Below are positions 19,226 through 29,052 of a stretch of DNA of 64,000 bases, piece by piece. The notes beneath the pieces were generated by a model. That model did no database searches. It was not told the origin of the DNA and was given only the letters and a program-made list of their open reading frames with translations. How positions within the stretch are numbered: position 1 is the first letter of the stretch; every line of letters begins with the position of its first letter. The DNA lies in assembly GCF_003946335.1 (NCBI RefSeq), contig NZ_RHNX01000010.1:1-64000 (forward strand). Reading direction: 5' to 3'. A program made the translations under genes and the position numbers. The DNA comes from Levilactobacillus fujinensis. GTDB lineage: Bacteria; Bacillota; Bacilli; Lactobacillales; Lactobacillaceae.

Positions 19226-19279
19226 TGTTGACAAATCAACATGAGTTCATCATAATAGCTGTAAGTTGTTTTGTCAACA
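19226..19279. promoter_or_regulatory. face-to-face alsS / marR promoters with twin operators
   Basis: Plus strand (marR): TTGACA 19228-19233, 17 nt, CATAAT 19251-19256. Minus strand (alsS): TTGACA (19277-19272), 17 nt, TATGAT (19254-19249). The -10 boxes overlap. Each -35 lies in a 16-bp palindrome: TGTTGACAAATCAACA at 19226-19241 and AGTTGTTTTGTCAACA at 19264-19279. The whole layout is mirror-symmetric about 19252.5. Binding by the MarR product at 19317 is inferred. Confidence 0.8.
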
Positions 19280-19316
19280 TGAAAATCCATGAAAGTTTGT
19301 GAAAGGAGTTTTCCCA

Positions 19317-19736
19317 ATGAAAGATCTCGGTTACTTAGCACAAGACATCTCGATTCTTCACCGAAAATACTACAAGGATACCCGTGAGTCCTTCAAAGAA
19401 TTGGGGCTTAACCCTACGGCGGCTTGTGTTTTACTGACCGTCCACGAGTACCCCCAGGTCAACCAGAATCAGGTGGCCAAGTCACTCGTCATCGATAAGG
19501 GACTAACCACCCGCGAGGTCAATAAGCTCCAAAGTCTCGACTACTTAGCGAAAACGGCTGGCAGCGGTAAGGCACAACTCCTGACACTCACAAAAACTGG
19601 TGAGGCCGTCGTCGACCAAGTCCAAACCATTCGTCGTAGCTGGTGGCAGGCCCGCTTTGATGAGACTGGTATCGACGCCCACAGCCCCCTGATTCCAGCG
19701 ATTGAAGCGGCAGTTGCTAGTATTATTGATGACTAG
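19317..19736 (+). CDS. MarR family transcriptional regulator of alsSD
   Basis: About 139 residues from the ATG at 19317 (GAAAGGAG 8 nt upstream; an in-frame start at 19299 precedes this site and is unlikely). Winged helix-turn-helix: NQNQVAKSLVIDKGLTTREVNKLQSLDYL as recognition region (about 51-80), then a wing with KAQLLTLTKTGEAV. It is divergent from alsS with overlapping promoters. This suggests a local regulator that senses an acid or pyruvate-related signal, but no ligand can be read from the sequence. Confidence 0.88.
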   Translation: MKDLGYLAQDISILHRKYYKDTRESFKELGLNPTAACVLLTVHEYPQVNQNQVAKSLVIDKGLTTREVNKLQSLDYLAKTAGSGKAQLLTLTKTGEAVVDQVQTIRRSWWQARFDETGIDAHSPLIPAIEAAVASIIDD

Positions 19737-19739
19737 ACT

Positions 19740-19912
19740 GGCTTAGTAGAAAAGCAAGCTTGGAGACTCGGTACTTGCGAGGCTTCAAGTTGTGTTCGCA
19801 CCGATCTAGCCCATATCTGCTGGCTGGTAAGACGATGATTGGACTGTGTTGCCTAGCTGTAGCCGCAGCATGACTGTTGTATTGCTGTTACAACAGTCAT
19901 ACTAGATGTTTT
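19740..19912 (-). repeat. interspersed repeat, left half, reverse orientation
   Basis: Contains, reversed, the family's blocks: CTTAGTAGAAAAGCAAGCTT, GGAGACTCG, GGCTTCAAGTTGTGTTCGCACC, CCATATCTGCTGGC, and the ACAACAGTCAT end. It starts 3 nt after the marR stop codon and may supply the end of that transcript. Confidence 0.75.
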
Positions 19913-19937
19913 GCAAATTTCAATCTTTAAATAGCAG

Positions 19938-19975
19938 AAAAGAGCCTGGGATAATAACTCCCCAGGCTCCTTTGA
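19938..19975. terminator. bidirectional terminator between marR and pyrG
   Basis: Stem GAGCCTGGG / CCCAGGCTC (19942-19969), flanked by AAAA on the left and TTT on the right. For pyrG it is the terminator hairpin that follows the GTGGGACA element, as in the other composite copies. Confidence 0.75.
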
Positions 19976-20001
19976 TATCTCCGAATTTATAGTGCTAAAA
20001 C

Positions 20002-20112
20002 GTGGGACAAAAGGCAGCTGAATCCGCTTAAAACTGATAGCCAAATAATCCAAACCCGGGATTATTCGGTTATCAGCCTTAATGCTCGCCAGCTAATCGC
20101 CTTTTGTCCCAC
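20002..20112 (-). ncRNA. GTGGGACA 3'-UTR hairpin after pyrG
   Basis: Outer stem GTGGGACAAAAGGC / GCCTTTTGTCCCAC and an inner stem AACTGATAGCC..AATAATCC / GGATTATT..GGTTATCAG. On the minus strand it begins 14 nt after the pyrG stop and is followed by a linker and the terminator at 19938-19975. Stems differ from the 16301 and 57824 copies by paired changes that keep the fold (for example CATAAG/CTTATG against CAAAAG/CTTTTG). Confidence 0.65.
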
Positions 20113-20125
20113 TCTGCCTTCAAAT

Positions 20126-21772
<1,647 letters not shown>

Positions 21773-21776
21773 TTAT

Positions 21777-21887
21777 AAAAAAAGCTCCCTATCCATTGCG
21801 AATAGGGAGCTTTACCGTCCAGTTGTCCTTGCTACAAGTAGCAGGGAGCCCAAAAAACATAATACCTGCTTTTAGGGAGGAGGTCAA
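21777..21887 (-). promoter_or_regulatory. pyrG promoter and CTP-sensing attenuator
   Basis: On the minus strand: -35 TTGACC (21887-21882), 17-nt spacer, -10 TATTAT (21864-21859), then 7 nt to a start at GGGCTCC (first G at 21851). The leader ends in terminator stem AAAGCTCCCTAT / ATAGGGAGCTTT (21813-21781) plus U-run. This matches the B. subtilis pyrG system. There, low CTP stalls polymerase after GGG, extra G residues are added by slippage, and the poly-G 5' end pairs with the GCUCCC arm to block termination. Confidence 0.88.
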
Positions 21888-21901
21888 GCGAACGACGACA
21901 T

Positions 21902-22558
21902 TTATTTTTGTTGCTCGTCGTCCTCTTCATCATCGTCGTCAGATTCGTCATCGTCGGCTGAGAAGTCAAGATTATCATCTTCATCGTCGTCCGGCGTTTC
22001 CATTTGGGAAAGCTGGTCTTCGATACCATCCGGAATATCTTCCGAATCGTCTTCTTCATCATCGTCGTCGATGCCTAAACCGGTCTGCAACTTACCCAAA
22101 TCAGGGGTCGTTGAACCAGTATCATCGTCATCGTCGTCATCAGCCGCGTAGCTGGTGTCGTCGTCCTCTGGATCGTCATCGTCGTAATCGATCACGTCAT
22201 CATCGTCGGTCGTGTCGGCCAAGAAGGCGTTAACCTTCTTACGCTTCTTACGCTTAGGTTGATCTTCATCTTCCTCAGCGTGAACCGTCGCTTCATCGAT
22301 GGATTCAAACGGATACCAAGTTCGCAGTCCCCAAAGGTTATCACCCAGAGAAATGAAACTACCATCGACATTTAAATCCGTATAGAATTGGGACAGCCGG
22401 TCACGAATCTCTTCGTCGCTGTCGCCCAAATACGATTGGACGGCGTTGGCTAAGTCGGCAAACCCCATCACGTCGCCGTGTTGAGACAAAATGGCGTGAG
22501 CAACTTCGATCATTGATAATTCCTTTTTATTCTGGCCCTCAAAGACTTTTAATTCCAA
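21902..22558 (-). CDS. rpoE: RNA polymerase delta subunit
   Basis: About 218 residues with a TTG start at 22558. Family proteins begin at this [20 protein letters not shown] segment, and AAAGGA lies about 11 nt upstream; a GTG at 22579 is the alternative. The N-terminal domain (1-90, HARE-HTH fold, [34 protein letters not shown]) is followed by a tail of almost only Asp and Glu from about residue 125. The delta subunit displaces RNA and DNA from RNA polymerase and speeds recycling. It lies upstream of pyrG as in other Firmicutes. Confidence 0.95.
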   Translation of the reverse strand: MELKVFEGQNKKELSMIEVAHAILSQHGDVMGFADLANAVQSYLGDSDEEIRDRLSQFYTDLNVDGSFISLGDNLWGLRTWYPFESIDEATVHAEEDEDQPKRKKRKKVNAFLADTTDDDDVIDYDDDDPEDDDTSYAADDDDDDDTGSTTPDLGKLQTGLGIDDDDEEDDSEDIPDGIEDQLSQMETPDDDEDDNLDFSADDDESDDDDEEDDEQQK

Positions 22559-22602
22559 ACTGGTGCACGTCCTTTCCACAGTCTACGAAATATGATACTC
22601 GT

Positions 22603-23043
22603 TTATGCCGTAAATTGCAATCTAATCTTGTAGTTCCCGACCAAATCGTCGTTGGCATAAAGCAGGTAATCAATCTTAACATTGCCACTAAACGGCTTTT
22701 GCTTGAAACTGGTCTCCAAGTACGGTGTGACCGTCTCAATCGGCATAATACCATAAGGCGTGCTATACCGGGCCGTGACTCGCTTGCCACTGACAAAATG
22801 GAGCCGCAGTTCGGCCTCAGCATTTCTAGTCAGGTGGACTTCACCATCCGGCGTAAACTTCATGGTAACCGGTGTTTGTTCACCCGTCTCTTTATTCGGC
22901 TCCAAGTACCGCAGATAGAGGTTGCTGCCCATCTGGACCAGCTGACCATCCACGTCCAAACGGTAATCGGAAACATTTTCGTCTTGCTTGATATGCGTTT
23001 CCAAGTGAATCATAACGGGCACCCCCGTAGATAATTGATCCAT
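22603..23043 (-). CDS. DUF1934 domain protein (YwiB-like)
   Basis: 146 residues, matching the length and layout of the DUF1934 calycin-like beta-barrel family of Firmicutes. Visible features are GVPVMIHLETHIKQD at the N-terminus, GSNLYLRYLE, and a C-terminal NVKIDYLLYANDDLVGNYKIRLQF strand pair. GGAAGGG lies before the ATG. It is 44 bp upstream of rpoE on the same strand and probably cotranscribed with it. Molecular role unknown. Confidence 0.85.
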   Translation of the reverse strand: MDQLSTGVPVMIHLETHIKQDENVSDYRLDVDGQLVQMGSNLYLRYLEPNKETGEQTPVTMKFTPDGEVHLTRNAEAELRLHFVSGKRVTARYSTPYGIMPIETVTPYLETSFKQKPFSGNVKIDYLLYANDDLVGNYKIRLQFTA

Positions 23044-23246
23044 TTACACCCTTCCTTTCCGCGAATTGTCTGGCCTAATTATAGTTCATTTTCCATGGAA
23101 AACCTACCATTTGTGTAATTGGATTTTCGTTACTCCGGCTTCGGTCAGCGGGTACGCCTCTGGCTGTCGGAAATTCTGTCTGTTGTGGGGAATGCCTAAC
23201 GAGAGTGGAACAAAATATGACGCACGCCGTCAAACCGGCCAAACAA

Positions 23247-23274
23247 TGACGTAGCAAGCGTTTTCTAGTATAAT
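23247..23274 (+). promoter_or_regulatory. putative promoter of the lipL-HD-HAD operon
   Basis: TGACGT (23247-23252), 16-nt spacer, TATAAT (23269-23274). It leaves a leader of about 185 nt that includes hairpin GGTCATC / GATGACC near 23379-23406 without a U-run. The leader may be regulatory, but I recognise no riboswitch. The rest of 23044-23464 shows no gene. Confidence 0.5.
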
Positions 23275-23464
23275 AAGACGTTGAAGTCTGTCTACGGCGA
23301 GTAGAACATCAAACACCGTCTTTAGACTTACGCTAGTCTATTTATCCGTGTTTCCTTTACGCTATTGATGCGTTGCCGTTGGTCATCAAAGTGCCACCTG
23401 ATGACCACACGACCGGATATAACCATTTTACGACCCAAACCTAAATAAAAAGGAAGGTGGGACT

Positions 23465-24292
23465 ATGGGTCCCTTTGCTTTACCGACTACAACCATTCAA
23501 ACCGTGACCACGCCCATTTTGGCCACAAAAAAAAATCAAGCGTTCGGGTATACCAATGCCCTGTTAGACCTCGTGGTGACCCTTCAGCAGCCCATTTTGC
23601 ACTTCTGGACCATGCAACCGACCGTTATCATGGGACTGAAGGATAAGCGGCTGCCAGACCTTAAAGCGGCAATTAGAGCCATTCAGGGACACGGTTACGA
23701 TTACGTGCTTCGCAATTCCGGTGGCTTGGCCGTGATCAGTGACGGTGGCGTGCTCAACGTTTCCCTATTTACACCGCTGACCTCGCCCCCCATCAGCGTT
23801 GACGCAGCCTATGCGCAAATGATGCAACTGGTGGCCGCCGCCTGGCCTGAACTGGCGATCGATCACTACGAGATTACCCGTTCCTATTGTCCCGGCGACT
23901 ACGACCTTAGCGTTAACGGTTTAAAAATCGCCGGTATCGCGCAACGGCGGAGTCCTCACGCGCTGGTGACCATGCTCTACCTCGGCGTGACTGGCAATCA
24001 GACCGCACGTGGCGAAATCGTTCGTGATTTCTACCACGCTGGGTTAGGCGGCCACACCAACGACTGGGATTTTCCAAACGTTGACCCCGCCGTCATGACC
24101 ACGACGGCTGCCTTGCTCCAACAAGACATGACCGTGGCTGACGCTCAAACTCGCTTCATTACGGCCTGCCAAACGGCCGGTCTCACCGTCGAACGTGAAA
24201 AACTAGCCACTTTAATGGCCACACCCACATTCACTACGGCGCTCGACCACGCCACCGCGCAGATGGCCCGCCGCCAACCGCAACTAGACTAA
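23465..24292 (+). CDS. lipL: octanoyl/lipoyl transferase, LipL-like
   Basis: 275 residues, biotin/lipoate ligase fold. The segment RNSGGLAVISDGGVLNVSL (about 83-101) matches the RRxGGGAVxHD region, and SYCPGDYDLSVNGLKIAGIAQRR carries Cys142. In B. subtilis LipL the equivalent Cys forms a thioester while passing octanoyl groups from GcvH to E2 subunits. A lipoate-protein ligase would lack this Cys, so amidotransferase activity is more likely. GGAAGG lies before the ATG. It starts an operon with an HD hydrolase 19 bp downstream, the same pair as ywfL-ywfO of Bacillus. Confidence 0.82.
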   Translation: MGPFALPTTTIQTVTTPILATKKNQAFGYTNALLDLVVTLQQPILHFWTMQPTVIMGLKDKRLPDLKAAIRAIQGHGYDYVLRNSGGLAVISDGGVLNVSLFTPLTSPPISVDAAYAQMMQLVAAAWPELAIDHYEITRSYCPGDYDLSVNGLKIAGIAQRRSPHALVTMLYLGVTGNQTARGEIVRDFYHAGLGGHTNDWDFPNVDPAVMTTTAALLQQDMTVADAQTRFITACQTAGLTVEREKLATLMATPTFTTALDHATAQMARRQPQLD

Positions 24293-24311
24293 CCTATGAG
24301 GAGGAATCACT

Positions 24312-25676
24312 GTGAACTACGCCCAAGCACGTTTACCCCGGGAGAAAGTCTTTCGGGACCCCGTGCACAACTATATTTACGTGCAACACCAGATTATCTT
24401 AGATTTGATCAACACCCGGGAATTTCAACGGCTCCGGCGCATTAAACAGCTGGGAACCGCCTCTTTGATTTTTCACGGCGCCGAACATTCGCGTTTCACC
24501 CACTCACTAGGCGTTTACGAAATCACGCGGCAGATTTGCGACAACTTTCAACGCAACTACCCCACCAAGGTACCGGGCGATGGCGGTTGGGACGACCACG
24601 AACGCTTAACGGCATTGTGCGCGGCCCTGCTCCACGACATCGGCCACGGCCCTTACTCACACACGTTTGAACACATCTTTCACACCGACCACGAAGCCAT
24701 CACGGCCGAAATCTTGACTTCACCAGAAACGGAGGTGAATCAGGTTCTGCGGCGGGTCAGCGCGACCTTCCCCGCCGAAGTCGCCAGTGTCATTCAGAAA
24801 ACCTACCCGAATCCACAAGTTGTTCAGATGATCTCCAGTCAGATTGACGCCGACCGGATGGACTACCTCCTACGTGATGCCTACTACACCGGCACCCAGT
24901 ACGGGACGTTTGACCTGACCCGGATTCTGCGCGTGATGCGCCCTTACAAGGATGGCATCGCCTTTGCCATGAACGGGATGCACGCGGTCGAAGACTACAT
25001 CGTCAGCCGCTTTCAAATGTACCAGCAAGTCTACTTTCACCCCGTCTCCCGTTCCATGGAGGTCATTTTGGATCACCTGCTCGGCCGGGCCAACGAGCTC
25101 TACCAAACGGGGCAAAGTGATGAGAGCTTCATTCCTCACTTGCTATTGCCCTTCTTCGATCACGAATTCAACCTACAAGACTACCTAAACTTGGACGATG
25201 GCGTGTTGACCACTTACTTCATCCACTGGCGCCAGTCACCCGACGACATTTTAGCCGACATGGCCCACCGCTTCTTGGATCGCAAACCGCTAAAGAGTGC
25301 CGTGGTCACCGAAGACACGGCGACGCTCTTACCACAGCTACAGGACATGATTCGCTCCGTGGGCTTCAATACCGACTATTACACGGCGACCGACAATAGT
25401 TATGATCTCCCGTACGATGATGCTTACGACCCCAAGGTGACCCACCCATTGACACAGATTGAATTGCAAGAACCGGATGGCACGCTACAGGAACTCTCGA
25501 CGGTCTCCGACTTGGTCAATGCCATTCGGGGAAAATTCACCGGGGATCAACGCTTCTTCTTCCCAAAGGAAATGTTGAACCCGGGCGATGACGCCCCCGA
25601 GATCTTCCAACCGATTTATGATAACTTCGGCCGTTACATTCAAAACAACCAACTTATTCACCCAAAGGAGAACTAA
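24312..25676 (+). CDS. HD-domain phosphohydrolase (YwfO-like, dNTPase family)
   Basis: 454 residues, GTG start with GAGGAGG upstream. The HD metal site is visible: His in [12 protein letters not shown] (about 56-67), HD in [19 protein letters not shown] (about 97-115), and the distal Asp in [18 protein letters not shown] (about 177-194). These fit the dGTPase-related group that hydrolyses dNTPs to nucleoside plus triphosphate. The exact substrate is not readable. It is the second gene of the operon with lipL, and the HAD gene starts 4 bp after its stop. Confidence 0.87.
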   Translation: MNYAQARLPREKVFRDPVHNYIYVQHQIILDLINTREFQRLRRIKQLGTASLIFHGAEHSRFTHSLGVYEITRQICDNFQRNYPTKVPGDGGWDDHERLTALCAALLHDIGHGPYSHTFEHIFHTDHEAITAEILTSPETEVNQVLRRVSATFPAEVASVIQKTYPNPQVVQMISSQIDADRMDYLLRDAYYTGTQYGTFDLTRILRVMRPYKDGIAFAMNGMHAVEDYIVSRFQMYQQVYFHPVSRSMEVILDHLLGRANELYQTGQSDESFIPHLLLPFFDHEFNLQDYLNLDDGVLTTYFIHWRQSPDDILADMAHRFLDRKPLKSAVVTEDTATLLPQLQDMIRSVGFNTDYYTATDNSYDLPYDDAYDPKVTHPLTQIELQEPDGTLQELSTVSDLVNAIRGKFTGDQRFFFPKEMLNPGDDAPEIFQPIYDNFGRYIQNNQLIHPKEN

Positions 25677-25680
25677 TTTC

Positions 25681-26490
25681 ATGACGATCAAATTGATTGC
25701 AATCGACATCGACGGCACGCTACTTAACGAAAAGAACGAACTCGCCCCAGCCACGGTTGCGGCCGTGAAAGCAGCTAGTGCCCAGGGGATCAAGGTCGTC
25801 CTGTGTACCGGTCGACCTTTGACTGGCGTACAGCCTTACTTGGATGCCATGGACATCGCTGGTGACGACCAATATGCCATCACGTTTAACGGCTCGGTCG
25901 CCCAGACGGTGGCCGGCAAGGTGCTGACCAACCACTCATTGACCTACGACGACTTCATTGACCTTGAAGCCCTATCCCGGAAGCTACAATCCCATTTTCA
26001 AATTGAAACACCGGATTACATCTACACGGCCAACAAGAACATCAGCGCCTACACAATTGCCGAAAGCTACCTGGTCCGAATGTTGATTCGATACCGCGAA
26101 GTTGGTGAAACCTCTCGCAACCTGACTATTTCTAAAGCGATGTTCGTCGATGATCCAGCAGTCATTACGCGTGTCAAAGACAACATGCCCGAAAGTTTCA
26201 AGAAACGCTTTAGCGTCGTTCAAAGTGCGCCGTACTTCATCGAGGTCATGAACAACCATGCCAGCAAGGGTGGCACCCTTGCCGAACTGGCTACACAACT
26301 CGGCATCACAGCCGATGAAGTCATGACATTAGGTGATCAAGGCAACGACTTGACTATGATTAAATATGCCGGTCTCGGGGTTGCCATGGGCAATGCCATC
26401 GATGAGGTCAAGGAAGCGGCCCAAGCCGTGACGCTGACCAACGCCGAAGACGGTGTGGCCGCAGCCATACGGAAGTACGCACTGAACTAA
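25681..26490 (+). CDS. Cof-type HAD-superfamily phosphatase (YidA-like)
   Basis: 269 residues from the ATG at 25681 (AAGGAG 10 nt upstream; the reading frame stays open into the preceding gene but has no site there). Motif I is [11 protein letters not shown], motif II Thr lies in VVLCTGRPL, motif III is Lys in HASKG, motif IV is [14 protein letters not shown]. The C2-type cap sits between. These are cytoplasmic sugar- or nucleotide-phosphate phosphatases with broad substrates. Last gene of the operon. Confidence 0.92.
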   Translation: MTIKLIAIDIDGTLLNEKNELAPATVAAVKAASAQGIKVVLCTGRPLTGVQPYLDAMDIAGDDQYAITFNGSVAQTVAGKVLTNHSLTYDDFIDLEALSRKLQSHFQIETPDYIYTANKNISAYTIAESYLVRMLIRYREVGETSRNLTISKAMFVDDPAVITRVKDNMPESFKKRFSVVQSAPYFIEVMNNHASKGGTLAELATQLGITADEVMTLGDQGNDLTMIKYAGLGVAMGNAIDEVKEAAQAVTLTNAEDGVAAAIRKYALN

Positions 26491-26529
26491 AGGCTTGTGA
26501 AAGAAAGACACGTCATGAAAGTTAAACTG

Positions 26530-26650
26530 GAATCGTTCCCGCACAACTAGAGGAATTCCTGACTGCCGGCGTGTCCCTATTTTCACTAACTCATTAGGAG
26601 CACTTCGTACTGTCACAAGCGTAACGTGATCATTTTAGCTTTCAACCTTT
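26530..26650 (+). repeat. interspersed repeat, degenerate right end
   Basis: Eroded right-half blocks: CTGGAATCGTTCCCGCAC, CTGACTGCCGG, TTTTCACTAACT, TACTGTCACAAGCGTAACG, CATTTTAGCTTTCAACCTT. Confidence 0.6.
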
Positions 26651-26670
26651 AATTTTGAACAGTAGCATCT

Positions 26671-26711
26671 AAAAAAGCGTCTTCTCTGAGTTAATTCGAG
26701 GAGACGTTTTT
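26671..26711. terminator. bidirectional terminator
   Basis: Stem GCGTCTTCTC / GAGGAGACGT with A-run on the left and T-run on the right. It serves the HAD gene (plus) and the HigA-like gene (minus). Confidence 0.8.
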
Positions 26712-26742
26712 AGCTGGATAATTTTCAACTTACTGCTTTGAA

Positions 26743-27024
26743 TCACGCCGCCGCTTCTTGTTGCAGTTTCTGAAATTGCTTATCGTAACACAACCCAAAA
26801 TCGGCTGGAATTTTTAGAATCGGTTCTAGTTGTTGCGCAAACTGAGGCGTAATGGCTCTATTTCCTTGCAGCACAGCTTTCACATAGTCAACTGGCGCAA
26901 ACGTCTCTTGCGCCAAATCTTCCGGTAATATCTCTAAATACCAGCGTGCATCGGCAATACTTTCTCCAGGCGCAACTGGGCGATTCAGTTTAAACTCTAC
27001 TTGCTTATTTATCACGATAATCAC
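26743..27024 (-). CDS. HigA-like XRE-family protein, no partner toxin
   Basis: 93 residues, GTG start with AAGGAG only about 4 nt away, so the start may be a few codons downstream. The APGESIADARWYLEILPEDLA segment and YVKAVLQGNRAITPQFAQQLEPILKIPADFG resemble the PGE...ISRVLNGKRAITPEMALRL pattern of HigA/VapI antitoxins: a helix-turn-helix followed by the conserved ITP..A..L segment. No HigB or RelE-type toxin gene adjoins it. It could be a solitary regulator or the remnant of a toxin-antitoxin pair. Confidence 0.6.
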   Translation of the reverse strand: MIIVINKQVEFKLNRPVAPGESIADARWYLEILPEDLAQETFAPVDYVKAVLQGNRAITPQFAQQLEPILKIPADFGLCYDKQFQKLQQEAAA

Positions 27025-27234
27025 TAATCTCCTTAACCGGTATTTTTACAACATTGGCTTTAATTAGGATTGAAATTGCATTCTGACATTTTTCGTTACA
27101 TCAACTGCATAATAGCCTCTAAGATTTCCCACCAAAAGATGCCATTGTGATGGTGGGAAATTTGATATTTCACTTAAGTAACAGCAACTCTTCCCTCAAT
27201 CGTTTTACAGTGCTTTCCGGTTAATCAGGTTAAC

Positions 27235-27273
27235 AAAAAAGGACATTCTCCACTTTCTCAGCGGAAAACGTCC
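27235..27273 (-). terminator. terminator of the DUF3899-like gene
   Basis: Imperfect stem GGAC.TT.TCC.CT / AG.GGA.AA.GTCC with plus-strand A 27235-27240 as the U-run. It begins 11 nt after the stop. Confidence 0.75.
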
Positions 27274-27283
27274 CCAAGTTATT

Positions 27284-27646
27284 CTAAAGTGTAAAGACGA
27301 TTCCCAAAACCAGGTAACAAGTCCCAGAAATCAACCCAAATCGGGCCGGCGCGTTGACGACGATCGGTGCATTTTTAGCGGTCGCCACATGATGAACCTC
27401 GACCTTTTCTCCGGGCATGAGGTCTTCTTTATCCTTTCGACTTTGCCGCCGGAAAAGGTGCCGCCATCCCGTGAACAAGTGTCCTTTTAACAGAACACAG
27501 ATGGCGCCAAATACGATGAGGGCGAGACCGACCAGAAATAAAATATTGCCGATCACCATTAACGGCTGTCCCAACAGTTTCATGACTAATGCCACCAACA
27601 CTCCCGCCGCTACGGTTCCCGTCGCCCATCTCTGCCAACTATTCAT
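27284..27646 (-). CDS. small membrane protein, DUF3899-like
   Basis: 120 residues with three predicted membrane helices (about 10-25, 32-54 and 101-119). Between helices 2 and 3 is a basic loop with GHLFTGWRHLFRRQSRKDKED. Size, helix spacing and the basic loop resemble DUF3899 proteins of Firmicutes, whose function is unknown. A repeat element is inserted 20 bp upstream of the start, so its original promoter may have been displaced. Confidence 0.65.
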   Translation of the reverse strand: MNSWQRWATGTVAAGVLVALVMKLLGQPLMVIGNILFLVGLALIVFGAICVLLKGHLFTGWRHLFRRQSRKDKEDLMPGEKVEVHHVATAKNAPIVVNAPARFGLISGTCYLVLGIVFTL

Positions 27647-27666
27647 GTAATCACTCCTAATACTTA

Positions 27667-27933
27667 CTAAAGATTGAAAACTCTAAAACACCTAGTATGC
27701 TTGTTAACAGCTAGACTGAGACTAGGCAACGTCGGCCAACCATCGCCTTACCGGATTACGTCGTGGGACGACCTGCGCTTTCAGGCGAGCTGGAAGCCAG
27801 TCCTTGGGCTGGAGGCATTCCCCACAGCCGGCAGAATCCCTAGCAGCCAGAGTACGACCGTTTCAACTAGTTTAACGGTGACAACGCTTACTGTCGCAAG
27901 AGTAACATGAATATTTTAACTTTCAACCTTCAG
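27667..27933 (+). mobile_element. MITE-like element, 267 bp, with target-site duplication
   Basis: Left end CTAAAGATTGAAAA, right end CTTTCAACCTTCAG: near-perfect terminal inverted repeats. It is flanked by direct repeats ATACTTA at 27660-27666 and 27934-27940. Inside are the left-half blocks (GGCAACGTCGGCCAACCATCGCCTTACC) and right-half blocks (GGCTGGAGGCATTCCCCACAG, AACGGTGACAACG) joined after an internal deletion. No reading frame of note. Confidence 0.8.
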
Positions 27934-27942
27934 ATACTTACT

Positions 27943-27981
27943 AAAAAACTTGAGCCAACGCACAGCGCTGCTCAAGTTTTT
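27943..27981. terminator. prs terminator
   Basis: AAAAACTTGAGC / GCTCAAGTTTTT stem, symmetric, able to work on both strands. It begins 8 nt after the prs stop. Confidence 0.88.
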
Positions 27982-27988
27982 GTCATCT

Positions 27989-28969
27989 TTATTGTTCATG
28001 ACTCCGAAAACGGTTCTTGAACAATGGGCTGACCGGCCGGTTTTCATTGATCCGTTTGATAGCTTGACCAATCAGGGGACCAACCGAAATTTGTTCGATC
28101 TTATCGATTTGCTTATCGGCCGTTAATTGAATTGAATCCGTCACAACCAATTTCTTAATTGGCGAATTCTTGATTCGCTCAATTGCGGGACCAGACAGAA
28201 CTGGATGGGTACAGCTCGCGTAAACTTCTTTAGCGCCAGCCTCCATCAATGCCTTGGACCCTAAAGTGATCGTCCCAGCGGTGTCAATCATATCATCGAT
28301 CATGATGCAACGTTTACCTTTAACGTCCCCGATGATGTTCATGATTTCTGCGACGTTAGCCCGCGGACGCCGTTTGTCGATAATAGCAATCGGTGCCTTG
28401 AGAAATTCGGCCAATGCCCGTGCCCGTGTCACACCACCATGGTCAGGTGAAACGACGACAGCATCTTCTGCCAAACCGTTGCTTAAGAAATAGTCCGCCA
28501 GTAACGGTGCGCCCATCAAATGGTCGACCGGAACATCGAAGAATCCTTGAATCTGCGCAGCATGTAAGTCTAACGCTACGACCCGCGTTACACCGGCCGT
28601 TTGGAGCATATTTGCGACTAATTTAGCCGTAATGGGTTCCCGTGACCGGGCTTTACGATCTTGACGCGCGTAACCGTAGTACGGAATGACCACGTTAATG
28701 GTCGCCGCACTTGCGCGCCGTAAAGCATCGATCATGATCAGCAATTCCATCAAGTTATCGTTGACGGGTGCTGAAGTCGACTGAATCACATAAACGTGAC
28801 TGCCCCGGACACTTTGTTCAATGTTGATCCGGATTTCACCGTCACTAAAACGATCCACCGAAGTCTTCCCTAATTCGACACCAACCTCGTCAGCAATCTT
28901 TTGCGCCAACGGTTTGTTGGAGTTTAACGCAAAAATCTTTAATTTAGGGTCAAAATATTGCGTAGCCAT
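27989..28969 (-). CDS. prs: ribose-phosphate pyrophosphokinase
   Basis: 326 residues from the ATG at 28969 (GGAGGAAA directly upstream). It makes PRPP from ribose 5-phosphate and ATP for purine, pyrimidine, His, Trp and NAD synthesis. Visible are [21 protein letters not shown], the flexible-loop segment [17 protein letters not shown], and the PRPP-binding loop [14 protein letters not shown]. It follows glmU by 83 bp. The gene order purR-glmU-prs is that of other Firmicutes. Confidence 0.97.
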   Translation of the reverse strand: MATQYFDPKLKIFALNSNKPLAQKIADEVGVELGKTSVDRFSDGEIRINIEQSVRGSHVYVIQSTSAPVNDNLMELLIMIDALRRASAATINVVIPYYGYARQDRKARSREPITAKLVANMLQTAGVTRVVALDLHAAQIQGFFDVPVDHLMGAPLLADYFLSNGLAEDAVVVSPDHGGVTRARALAEFLKAPIAIIDKRRPRANVAEIMNIIGDVKGKRCIMIDDMIDTAGTITLGSKALMEAGAKEVYASCTHPVLSGPAIERIKNSPIKKLVVTDSIQLTADKQIDKIEQISVGPLIGQAIKRINENRPVSPLFKNRFRSHEQ

Positions 28970-29052
28970 AATTTCCTCCAATAGCAACTAGTCTGCCTGA
29001 ATTTACTACAACAATTTTATGCTATCGGGTCGGGAAACACAAGACCTTCAGC

